DNA of 64,000 nucleotides from Pseudomonas gingeri (GTDB lineage Bacteria > Pseudomonadota > Gammaproteobacteria > Pseudomonadales > Pseudomonadaceae), in contig NZ_JACAOS010000012.1 in NCBI RefSeq assembly GCF_013386165.1, positions 236,067 to 300,066 on the forward strand. The letters are read 5' to 3'. This document shows positions 32,051 through 40,108 of the stretch, piece after piece; positions within the stretch are counted from its first letter, which is position 1, and each line of letters starts with the position of its first letter. Below the pieces are notes generated by a model. That model made no database searches and had not been told where the DNA came from. It worked only from the letters and a program-made list of their open reading frames with translations. The position numbers and the translations under genes are program-made.

Positions 32051-34627
32051 TCACGAATCCTTGGCGCCCGACCCAGCGGTCGCGCGCTCACATTGAATGT
32101 TCAGTTGAGTGATCCCACCCTCGGCAGGCTCTTTTTCGTCCAGCTTCAATTCGCGGCTGCACCATGGCTGGCTATCCACGCTGATCAACAGGCGTGACTG
32201 CGCCGGTACGCCGCTCAGGTAGGCACGCCCTTTGTCGGCCACCAGGGTGCTGCCCAAAGAGCGTCCATCCGCTGCAAACAGTTCGGCCTTGGCGGCAAAT
32301 GGCGCGGCGTCGCCGTGTGCATCAACGATGCGAAACAGAATGCGTTGGCCCTTGCGGGTCTCGAAGTCCGCCAGCACAAAGGCACCGCGCTTGGGTGTGA
32401 CTTCCTGCACCAACTGGGCAATGTCGACGTCGGCAGGCAGCGACTGGGTGTCGAGCGACACACGGTTCTTGCGGTAAGGCAGGGCAGACGGCACCACCGT
32501 GTAGCCATTGGCATTGGTGCGCACCCCGCGCTTGTTGCTGATACCCACGTCCGCTGCGCCGGGAGTGGCCACGATCACATTGGTTTCGCCCAGAGGCTGG
32601 CTGAACAGCAGGTTGCGGTCGTAGGCGACCACCGAACCCTCGATACCGATGTCCAGTTGTCGACTGCCGGCGGTCTCGTTATAGCCGCCGTGCACGATGG
32701 CATTGGGCGCGTCATAGCGTGCGGCCAAGGTGCTGCCCATCACGCGCTCATTCGTGTTGACTTGCTGCGACACGCCGGCGCTGTAGGCCAGGGTGTCGTC
32801 GTCCAGCGCATTGCCGCTGAACGTCGCCGTGCGCGAGGCCGCGCCCCGTGCGTTCTGGTTGGCGTTGACCGAGACACGCTGGTTGCGGGTACCGCCCAAG
32901 GGCATGCTGATGCTCAGGGACAGGGTGCGGTCATTGCTGTCAGCGCCTTTGTTCAGGCCCAGGCCCAGGGAGTAGGAGATATCTGCGTAGCTGGCGCTGT
33001 AACCCAATTGAATCGAAGTGTCAGCCTGGGTCCTGTTCCAATAGTCGCTCTTGGTCACGCTGGCATAGACACCGCCGTAGCCGCCCAGTTGCTGGGACAC
33101 GTTGGCGGTGAAGTTGCTTTTCATATGGCCGCTGCGGTACGTCTCCAGCGACTGCTCGTTGTTGCGGCTATTGAGCGCCTCGTTGAACGAGTAGTAGCCG
33201 CCGGTGGAGTAGCGGTAGCCGATCAGGCTGAAGTGGGTGTCGGTGGCCGCCAGGGCTTTGGAGTAGCGAAAGCGAAACGACTGGCCGCTGGCGCTGGTTT
33301 TAGCGTGGCCCATGGCGTCGCTGCGGGCGTGGGTCACGTCCAGCGAAATCGCGCCAAAGCCGGCGAAGTCGTGGGCGAAACCCAGCAGGCCGGCGTTGTA
33401 CTGCTCACTCAGCAGGCTGCCGCCGAACAGCGTGGTGCCGCCGGCCAGGCCGCGCCGCAGGGACGCCTGGATAAAACGTGGCGTTTCCTGCTGCCCGGTC
33501 GATTGCGCCGGGCGATACTGGCCGGCGAACACCGAGTAGCTCTGCTGGCCCTCACGCAGCATGTAAGGCACTGACGAGAACGACTGGGTAAACACCTGGC
33601 GCTGACCATCGGGGCCTTCCACGGTGACTTCAATGTCGCCGTTGCTGGCGGTGGGGTACAGGTCGGTCAAGGCGAACGGCCCCGACGGCACCCATTGCTC
33701 ATGGATCACGTAGCCGCGCTGGCGGATGATGACCCGCGAGCGGCCGTTGGCGATGCCGCGAATCACTGGCGCGAATTCGCGGGCCTGGTCGGGCAGCATG
33801 TCCAGGTCCGAGGCGATGCCCAACCCGCGATAGGGGATGGCGTCGAACAGGTCGCCTTCGGTGGTGGCATCGCCCACGGTGGCAATCGCCATCAGGTTGC
33901 CCATGTCGTGCTGGGCGTAGGTTTCCATCGACTCCCAACGGCCCTTGTCGCCCGTGCCTTTCTGCCAGGTGGAGAAATTGCGCAGGCGCCAGGCTCCGGC
34001 ATTCACGCCGCTGCGCAGGCTGCCGAACTGGTCCTGGCGGCGGTCGCTGTCGGACGCCACCGTGCTCCCGGAAAAGGTGTAGTTGGTGAAGGCCACTTGC
34101 TCGCCGTCACTCCACTGCCTGCGGCGTACTTCAAACGGGATACTGCCCAGGTAAGCCTGGGGGATTTCGATAGCCAGCAGTTGGCGGTTGAAATCGTAGT
34201 CGTAGCTGACCCCGGCCAGCCCCTGGTCGAAGGCCAGGCACGTGGTGTCGGCGTCGGTACGATTTTGCAGGGCGGTGTCGGCAACCCCTTGGCCGCGAAA
34301 GAAGTCGGCATCCAGGCAGGGGAAAAGGCCGGTGGAGGAACGGTCCGCCGTGCCGGTGACGCGAATAAAACGCACATCACGTTGTGCCACCGAACGCTGG
34401 TTGACCAGCATATCCACCCGGTAGATTCCCGGTAACTGGCCTTCGCTCATGGCGCTGACCTGTTGTTTCACGGCGGCCGAACTCTGCCCGCCGCCGATCT
34501 CGAGGAACGACGCATCGAACTCGTAGCCGGCCTGTGCGGGGGCCAGATGCAAGGCCACGGCAGCCGCGAGCGGGCAGCCGAAAGCCTTCATGGCGCAACA
34601 GCGCATGAATGGGGATGAACGGGGCAT
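32051..34627 (-). CDS. outer-membrane usher protein, FimD/PapC family
   Basis: This 858-residue usher forms the outer-membrane pore that assembles the fimbria. After a signal peptide comes the PapC N domain (FDASFLEIGGGQSSAAVKQQ, then PGIYRVDMLVNQRSV), the 24-strand barrel with YEFD-type strands, the plug region, and C-terminal domains (TNANGYTVVPSALPYRKNRV, then KRGAFVLADFETRKGQRILF). The PapC family hallmark GRSRVIIRQRGYVIHEQWVPSGPFALTDL is clear, read in pieces. The start at 34627 follows AGGAA at six bases. Length is normal and there is no frameshift. It lies between the chaperone and adhesin genes. Confidence 0.95.
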   Translation of the reverse strand: MPRSSPFMRCCAMKAFGCPLAAAVALHLAPAQAGYEFDASFLEIGGGQSSAAVKQQVSAMSEGQLPGIYRVDMLVNQRSVAQRDVRFIRVTGTADRSSTGLFPCLDADFFRGQGVADTALQNRTDADTTCLAFDQGLAGVSYDYDFNRQLLAIEIPQAYLGSIPFEVRRRQWSDGEQVAFTNYTFSGSTVASDSDRRQDQFGSLRSGVNAGAWRLRNFSTWQKGTGDKGRWESMETYAQHDMGNLMAIATVGDATTEGDLFDAIPYRGLGIASDLDMLPDQAREFAPVIRGIANGRSRVIIRQRGYVIHEQWVPSGPFALTDLYPTASNGDIEVTVEGPDGQRQVFTQSFSSVPYMLREGQQSYSVFAGQYRPAQSTGQQETPRFIQASLRRGLAGGTTLFGGSLLSEQYNAGLLGFAHDFAGFGAISLDVTHARSDAMGHAKTSASGQSFRFRYSKALAATDTHFSLIGYRYSTGGYYSFNEALNSRNNEQSLETYRSGHMKSNFTANVSQQLGGYGGVYASVTKSDYWNRTQADTSIQLGYSASYADISYSLGLGLNKGADSNDRTLSLSISMPLGGTRNQRVSVNANQNARGAASRTATFSGNALDDDTLAYSAGVSQQVNTNERVMGSTLAARYDAPNAIVHGGYNETAGSRQLDIGIEGSVVAYDRNLLFSQPLGETNVIVATPGAADVGISNKRGVRTNANGYTVVPSALPYRKNRVSLDTQSLPADVDIAQLVQEVTPKRGAFVLADFETRKGQRILFRIVDAHGDAAPFAAKAELFAADGRSLGSTLVADKGRAYLSGVPAQSRLLISVDSQPWCSRELKLDEKEPAEGGITQLNIQCERATAGSGAKDS

Positions 34628-34668
34628 GGGCGTTCCTGAAAAGGTGTTCCGGGGTTGGCGCTTGGGTA

Positions 34669-35367
34669 TCAGTGAAGGCGGACGACGGGGGCGGTCACGA
34701 TGCTGCCGTAGTCATCGATGTAGCTCAGTTGCAGTGCATCGCCGGCCTTGGCTTGTATAGGCAGTTCCTGTTGTTGGCCGGGTCGCAGGACATCCGGTGC
34801 CTGGCTGATCGGCTGGCCGTTGAGCTTCAGGTCGCTGACCACAACGTGGAATTTGGAGGTGTTGTTGAACGTCAGCTTGCCGGCGTTGGCCTTCCAGTTC
34901 ACCTGCGCCACCGCGTCCTTGAGCTGGCCTTTCAGGCCGGCGGGGCGGTAGAACAGTTTGATGGTGGTCTTGAGGGCAATCTGCAGCACGTTCTTGCCTT
35001 TCTGGTCATCGCCCATGGCCGGGATCGCCTTCACGTTCATCAGGAACAGGCTTTCGCGGTCCTGGGGCACCTCCGCGCCGCCGGTGAAGATGATGCGCAG
35101 GATGTTTTCCTTGTTGGCATCGAGCCGGAACAGCGGTGGCGTGACGATAAAGTTGTCGACGCTTTCGTCGCTGCCGCTGCGGAAGCGGCTGACCCAGGAC
35201 TGCACCAGGTAGGGTGAGGTGTCTTTGCGGTTGCTCACCGTGAGGTTGGCTTCGTTGGACGCACCGTCGTAGATCAGGCGCGTGGCGCCGACGGTGACGG
35301 CGGCGTTCGCTGCGGCGACAGGCCAGAGCGGTAACAGGGCGAGCAAAAAATACAGTTTCAAACGCAT
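34669..35367 (-). CDS. periplasmic fimbrial chaperone, PapD family
   Basis: From the ATG at 35367 this is a 232-residue chaperone with a signal peptide (MRLKLYFLLALLPLWPVAAA). The PapD signature appears as TRLIYDGASNEANLTVSNR and the subunit-binding residues as TPPLFRLDANKENILRI. KLFYRPAGL is the family strand between domains and GQPISQAPDVLRPGQQQELP the C-terminal domain. It would donate a beta strand to each subunit and hand it to the usher. The position directly after the major pilin and before the usher is the canonical order. Confidence 0.95.
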   Translation of the reverse strand: MRLKLYFLLALLPLWPVAAANAAVTVGATRLIYDGASNEANLTVSNRKDTSPYLVQSWVSRFRSGSDESVDNFIVTPPLFRLDANKENILRIIFTGGAEVPQDRESLFLMNVKAIPAMGDDQKGKNVLQIALKTTIKLFYRPAGLKGQLKDAVAQVNWKANAGKLTFNNTSKFHVVVSDLKLNGQPISQAPDVLRPGQQQELPIQAKAGDALQLSYIDDYGSIVTAPVVRLH

Positions 35368-35433
35368 GATGAGGGACCTTTGAAAGTCCATGGGCCGGCG
35401 CGGCGGCGTCGGGCCCACGGTGTTGACGAACCG

Positions 35434-36006
35434 TTACTTGTAGGTAACGTCGAAGCTGGCGAGGGCGTGGACCTGACCGGTACCGATGCCGAGCTTCGTC
35501 ACGGCATCGTCACCTTCGCCCGTGGTCACGTCGGCGGCGGTGCGCACGTAGGCGGCGGTGAAGTCGAAGGTGTTGGACTGTGCACGCAGGTCGTAGTCGG
35601 CGGTCGCGGTGTTCAGTGGCAGCCTGTTGCCGGTCCGGGCGTCGGCGATCTGGATCGCGATGCCACGTACCTGGCTTTCACCGGTCAGGCCCAGCAGGGT
35701 GGGGTCGCTGGCGTCTTGCTGGCCGCTGAAGGTGATCGCGGCGTTTTTCTTGGTCGCGAAGCTGCAGTTGTCCAGGCTGATGGAGAATGCTTTCGCTTTG
35801 GCGGTGGCACCCACGGTTGGCGCGAAGTCAGCGATGCGCACCGGGTCCAGGGTCACGGACTTGTTGATGTCACCGGTGGTGATGGTGCACGCGTTGTCGG
35901 TGACGGAACCGGTGAATTCGATCTGCCCGTCCGCCGCCTGTGCGGTACCGGCCAGCAGCCAGCAAGCGCCGCATGCGAGGGTGATTTGGCTTAGTTTATT
36001 CAGCAT
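35434..36006 (-). CDS. major fimbrial subunit (first gene of operon)
   Basis: From the ATG at 36006 (AAGGGC upstream) this is a 190-residue pilin with a signal peptide (MLNKLSQITLACGACWLLAGT, cleaved near AQA-ADG). The mature start GQIEFTGSVTDNACTI, the second cysteine in SLDNCSFA and the C-terminal strand VHALASFDVTYK are the type 1 pilin landmarks. As the first gene of the operon and the one with the most typical pilin composition, it is the likely shaft subunit. The promoter should lie in 36007-36166, next to the direct-repeat copy and tRNA-like piece. RocA-like control of that promoter is an inference. Confidence 0.9.
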   Translation of the reverse strand: MLNKLSQITLACGACWLLAGTAQAADGQIEFTGSVTDNACTITTGDINKSVTLDPVRIADFAPTVGATAKAKAFSISLDNCSFATKKNAAITFSGQQDASDPTLLGLTGESQVRGIAIQIADARTGNRLPLNTATADYDLRAQSNTFDFTAAYVRTAADVTTGEGDDAVTKLGIGTGQVHALASFDVTYK

Positions 36007-36092
36007 TGCAATGCCCTTTAAGAAATGGATGGTTGTCTGCTCACCCCCCTTGGGTAAGCCAATCCATGGTGCATTGCGGCGTTTGAGAGGCA

Positions 36093-36118
36093 CATGAGAC
36101 GGATCTTAAAAGACCCTG
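36093..36118. repeat. 26-bp direct repeat, left copy
   Basis: CATGAGACGGATCTTAAAAG, then ACCCTG. It matches 43615-43640 at 23 of 26 positions in the same orientation. The two copies bracket the helicase/toxin-antitoxin island, so they may be junction repeats of an insertion. Confidence 0.6.
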
Positions 36119-36120
36119 CC

Positions 36121-36148
36121 CAAAACGAATGAAGGGAATCGAACCCTT
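36121..36148 (-). other. tRNA 3'-like fragment (possible att remnant)
   Basis: The minus strand reads AAGGGTTCGATTCCCTTCAT, a perfect five-base-pair T-arm with the TTCGATT loop, close to the 3' part of tRNA-Gly(CCC). The acceptor end (TCGTTTTG) lacks CCA. No other tRNA arms are present. It could be the tRNA-derived half of an attachment site left by an integrase. Confidence 0.4.
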
Positions 36149-36166
36149 GTCATGATTTCCAGTCTG

Positions 36167-36625
36167 TCACACTAGCGGAAAGTCTTCATATGATTTTGGG
36201 GTGTATCCCCAAACTCTCAGAACGTCAGCGCGCACGTCAAACTCGAATCCAATCTGTGTAACGACCTGCGATATTTCGTTTGTATGGTCAATGGTTGTAC
36301 TTGCAAGCAGTCTTCCTTTTGAGGGTGCTGCTTCTGACAAGCCGATGTCGAACCATTCGACGGACGCGAATGGAAACGGCAGATGGTAAAACCACTCGAC
36401 ATCCCACTCTGAGACATATCCTGTGACGGACTTGTATCGGTAAGACGGGCGCCAACCTTGAAGCTGGCGGAAATGGTTGATCAGCTCATTCCACTTGGTA
36501 TTGTTCGATGCGCTTGCCAAGTTTCTCGCAGCTACGGCAGCATGGATTTTCTTCCGTGTTGCATCATCATGGCCCGTACCGGCCCTCGGTAGTTCACTCA
36601 CATTAAGTCCTATCGATTTCCCCAC
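36167..36625 (-). CDS. DUF6678-like protein
   Basis: This 152-residue soluble protein has the pattern of DUF6678: SNNTKWNELINHFRQLQGW, then KSVTGYVSEWDVEWFYHLPF and ASVEWFDI. The rest, ending in VRVWGYTPKSYEDFP, is also like that family, which resembles SMI1/KNR4-type or immunity-like small proteins, though no function is established. It lies 60 bases downstream of the large helicase on the same strand and may be cotranscribed. The region is AT-richer than the fimbrial operon beside it, suggesting transfer. Confidence 0.7.
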   Translation of the reverse strand: MGKSIGLNVSELPRAGTGHDDATRKKIHAAVAARNLASASNNTKWNELINHFRQLQGWRPSYRYKSVTGYVSEWDVEWFYHLPFPFASVEWFDIGLSEAAPSKGRLLASTTIDHTNEISQVVTQIGFEFDVRADVLRVWGYTPKSYEDFPLV

Positions 36626-36685
36626 ACGTCTCAGGTGTGGGAAATAATTGTGTGCGCAGGAGGCTTCGCCGACGGCAGCCGTTTG

Positions 36686-39600
36686 TCATGCAAGGTTGTC
36701 GGCGGTCATCTGGGAATGAGCCGGCAGCAGCTCCATAACGTCACAGAAGAGTTTCCGCTGTTTCCAGTCATTGCGATCGCCAATCACATACAAGCGGCGC
36801 TTGGCCCGGGTGGCCGCGACGTTGAGCAGGTTGGGCTTGGACACTGCCCATTCGCGAGCACCACCGTTTTCGCTGCTCCCACCCAGGACGAGAATGATCA
36901 CGGCAGCTTCCTTGCCCTGCATGGTATGAATGGTGCCACGCACGATCTTGCCGTGTAATCGATCCTTGAGCTGGTTTCGCACGTCCTGGAAGGGCGTGAT
37001 CACTGCGATGCTATCCGGCGGCACACCGTCGCCATCCAGCAAGGCCAACAGATGTTCTAGCGCCTTGCCTTCATTGTCGACCCAATTGCCGGAAGAGCGG
37101 CCACTCGCATGCACCCAGCCGGTGAGCAGACGGGCCGGAGTTTCTTTAGCGAGTGAGGGTGCGATGGTGCCATAGACCATGGCGCCGTCGTAGGCGATGC
37201 GATTAGCCAGCTCGAACATCGGCTTGTCGCAACGACGGTGCACCACCAGCGGCAGGCCGACCCAGCATTTCTGGTCTTTAGGGCCCGCCATGCGGCCCCA
37301 GGCGGTGGCCTGGTCGGCCAGGGTCTGAGCGGACTGGCGATTGGGCAGCCAGTGAGCGTCGATTTGATAGCGGGTACGCATGTGTTCGAGCACGGCATCG
37401 GATACGGTGACGATTGGCTCCAATTGCAGCGGATCACCGACCAGCACAGCCCGGCGAGCACGCCACAAGGCACCCACAGCCGCCTGCGGGGTAGCCTGGC
37501 CAGCTTCGTCCACCAACAGCCAGCCAATCTCGCCGCAGCCAAGGCTACCGAAGGAGCGGGCGAACGAGGCGAAGGTGCTGCTGAGCACCGGCACTACCAT
37601 GAACAGTGAGGCCCATGCCGAACGCACCACGGCCTGGGACACGCCGCGATAACGACTGCCGGTCAGCGTGCTGGTGATGAACTCCAGGTTGGCGCGCAAG
37701 CGCGAGGCTTCGATCTGGAAGAAGGCGCGGTGCAGCTTGAGCGCTTCGATGAACACCTTCGCCCGGGCCTGGCGCCAGCCTTCGACGATCCAGGGTTCGA
37801 GCAGCTCGATCTCGCTACCTCTGCCGATCCGGCCTTGTTCGAGCCAGACCTGCAGGTGCTTGGCCTGGCCAAGCTGGGCAATGCTGCGAGCCTTGTCGAT
37901 CTGCAGGGTGGCGTGGCGCACGGCTTCGTTGATCTCTTGTTCGTCCGTAACCAATTGTCGATTGATTTCGGTGAGCTGTCCGATGAGCCGTTGCACTTGG
38001 CGTTGGATACTGTCGAAGGCGTCCCTGGCCAAGGCGTGGGCGCTATCGAGCAGACGTTGCCGGGCTGTCCACGTGCGATGAGCACCCCAGAGGCTGAATA
38101 GGTTGGCGAGAAACCCCGGCTTTTTTGCCAGGTGTGCTTCAAGGGCCTGAAGTTCTCGTTGCAGTTGCTCGCGGGCAGGCGTGAGTTGCCGTGTTTCCAG
38201 CGTAGCTTGTTCATCATCGAGACGGCTGCGTTGGGTCAGGTGGACTTGGCGCTCTTGTTCCTTCTGATGGACTCGGGTCTTGGCGCTGATCACTGCCTGA
38301 ACCCGTTCCAGAATGTCGCTGACTTGAGCACGTAGTGCCTGTTCGGCGTTCTTGGCGTCCTGGTATTGCTTGACGGCGGCGCGCCAGAGGCTGGTTTTTT
38401 CGGTGGACGAGAGCAACTTCATTTGCGGCGCTTGCTCGATCAGCCATTCGCGCATGCCCTTGGGGGCTGGCTTGTCGTCCGTGCTGTTCGCTACAGACGC
38501 GTCGGGCGTTGGATCGCCGTCGTATAGCTCTTCATCCAAGTCGCCGTTGTCGAGGGCCTCTGGTTGGGAGGATGAGGATTCGTCTTTGATCTTCGTCGCT
38601 TTGGGCGCACGCTTGCCATAGAAGAAGCGATCGACGAACTGGGTACGTTTGGCTTTGCTGCCTAATGCCGCGGAGATCATTGCCCAGGCTGGCTTGCCGC
38701 TGGTGAGCTCGCCCAGTTCGCTGAAGTACTCGGCATCGGGCAGCCAGGATGGGTCAACCTTATCCTGCTGGGGAAGCTCGAGCGTTACGTTTTCCACGGC
38801 TCCATTGTTGGAGGAGGCTACCACCATCTCGAAGCCGAACAGGCGTGGGTCGAGTTGATAGGCAAGGCGCTCGCGCCCGCCATCGTTGGCGGATTCGCGC
38901 CCATCCTGAATGAAGGCCTCCGACGCCCTGCTCAGCGAAGCCAGTACGTCAGCGCGCTGTGTCACCACGGCGGCGATCAGGTCGCGCAGGAGAGTGGTCT
39001 TCCCGGTGCCCGGGGGGCCATTGACGCCCATCACGCCGGTATCGTTGCCGAGGTTGTTCAGCAAGCTGTTGACTGCCAGTTGCTGAGAGTGCACCAGCCC
39101 CAGATGCCGTTCGGCAGGCCAGCAGCCGGCAGCGTAGCGCGAGGGCGCGAGGCGATCGATCAGTGCCAGATCTGCGTTCGATTGGTCGAGGTGCAGGCGC
39201 TGGCTGGAATCGTGATGACTCAGGTAGCGGGCCAGCGGCTCACTGGTTTCGCCACGGCCCAAAGCATCGGCCATGTCGGCCAAATCGCTGAGCAGGAAGC
39301 TGTTGAGCGGATCGTCCTCCGGTTCGGGTTTATTCGGGTTGATTGGCGCGGAGCGGAAGCGATGTTCGCGCGGCTGGTCCCCGAAAAACTCTTCGAGTCC
39401 CAGGGCCTGACGGATGTAGTGGGTCAGGCGCGCCAGGTCGGCAGCTTGGACCACGCCACCGAGCAGGGTTTTGGCCTGTCCACGGAGGAAATCCTGGGTC
39501 TCGTCGAAACCGCGTGTCCAATCCTTTTGGTTGATGGCACAGCCCACGAACCACGCCTCGCTGGAGAGAACCAGGCTATCGACCAGCATCATGCCTTGGT

Positions 39601-39925
39601 CGTTGAATTTGAGCGCATACAAGGCTGAAAGCCGATGTTGTGGTTCCTTGTAGCCTTGGTCGGCGCCATAGAGCGCCTCTAACTGGCGAGAGACATCCCG
39701 GTTGTTGTAATGGTGTGCGTAGAGCGTGTGACTCCATACGCGTTTGTTCGGCAGGCGCTGCCGGCTCAGTGGGTTGGCTGGCATCCATGGCAGGATCTGG
39801 GCTGAGGCGGGGATATCTTGGAAAAAGGGTTGATAGTCGCTGTCGCGCTTCTTCAGCTTGGGGACTGCCTGGGGTTGCAGCAGCTCGACGGCGTGCCAGT
39901 AACGCACGATATTTTGAGGATTCAT
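36686..39925 (-). CDS. large SF1 (DNA2/NAM7, Upf1-like) helicase with coiled-coil insert
   Basis: This 1079-residue protein starts at 39925 after AAGGACG. Residues 1-280 are an unassigned N-terminal domain. Walker A is GVNGPPGTGKTTLLRDL (about 300-315). Residues ~520-680 are a long charged coiled coil (KNAEQALRAQVSDILERVQA and on). Motif II LLVDEAGQATPQAAVG (~803), motif III VGDPLQLEP, motif IV VITPFQDVRNQ, motif V GTIHTMQGKEAAV and motif VI NVAATRAKRRLYVIGD follow. It is thus an ATP-driven SF1B helicase or translocase on DNA or RNA. Such coiled-coil helicases occur in core metabolism and in phage-defence loci. No nuclease motif is seen in it. Confidence 0.9.
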   Translation of the reverse strand: MNPQNIVRYWHAVELLQPQAVPKLKKRDSDYQPFFQDIPASAQILPWMPANPLSRQRLPNKRVWSHTLYAHHYNNRDVSRQLEALYGADQGYKEPQHRLSALYALKFNDQGMMLVDSLVLSSEAWFVGCAINQKDWTRGFDETQDFLRGQAKTLLGGVVQAADLARLTHYIRQALGLEEFFGDQPREHRFRSAPINPNKPEPEDDPLNSFLLSDLADMADALGRGETSEPLARYLSHHDSSQRLHLDQSNADLALIDRLAPSRYAAGCWPAERHLGLVHSQQLAVNSLLNNLGNDTGVMGVNGPPGTGKTTLLRDLIAAVVTQRADVLASLSRASEAFIQDGRESANDGGRERLAYQLDPRLFGFEMVVASSNNGAVENVTLELPQQDKVDPSWLPDAEYFSELGELTSGKPAWAMISAALGSKAKRTQFVDRFFYGKRAPKATKIKDESSSSQPEALDNGDLDEELYDGDPTPDASVANSTDDKPAPKGMREWLIEQAPQMKLLSSTEKTSLWRAAVKQYQDAKNAEQALRAQVSDILERVQAVISAKTRVHQKEQERQVHLTQRSRLDDEQATLETRQLTPAREQLQRELQALEAHLAKKPGFLANLFSLWGAHRTWTARQRLLDSAHALARDAFDSIQRQVQRLIGQLTEINRQLVTDEQEINEAVRHATLQIDKARSIAQLGQAKHLQVWLEQGRIGRGSEIELLEPWIVEGWRQARAKVFIEALKLHRAFFQIEASRLRANLEFITSTLTGSRYRGVSQAVVRSAWASLFMVVPVLSSTFASFARSFGSLGCGEIGWLLVDEAGQATPQAAVGALWRARRAVLVGDPLQLEPIVTVSDAVLEHMRTRYQIDAHWLPNRQSAQTLADQATAWGRMAGPKDQKCWVGLPLVVHRRCDKPMFELANRIAYDGAMVYGTIAPSLAKETPARLLTGWVHASGRSSGNWVDNEGKALEHLLALLDGDGVPPDSIAVITPFQDVRNQLKDRLHGKIVRGTIHTMQGKEAAVIILVLGGSSENGGAREWAVSKPNLLNVAATRAKRRLYVIGDRNDWKQRKLFCDVMELLPAHSQMTADNLA

Positions 39926-40108
39926 CTACGTCCTTGAAAGCGCTGGGCTTGGATTCCTGATCGGGGAGAATATCAGGCATGGTGCATCGCTTCATGGTGC
40001 CGAGGGCAGAACAACTAGTCAGACGCCATTTCACCCGACGGCTTGCTATAGCAACTGGCCACGTCTAACGTTCTCTCCACCCTCCCCATCACGTTCAGGA
40101 AGACCGGT

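Noticed and set aside
32315..33574. 419-codon antisense frame over the usher gene
   Set aside because: It is a shadow of a canonical usher, with low-complexity Val/Ala/Gly composition.
39576..40034. Frame overlapping the helicase start (152 codons, minus)
   Set aside because: It is out of register with the helicase, which has a good ribosome binding site and conserved domains; no family pattern is seen.
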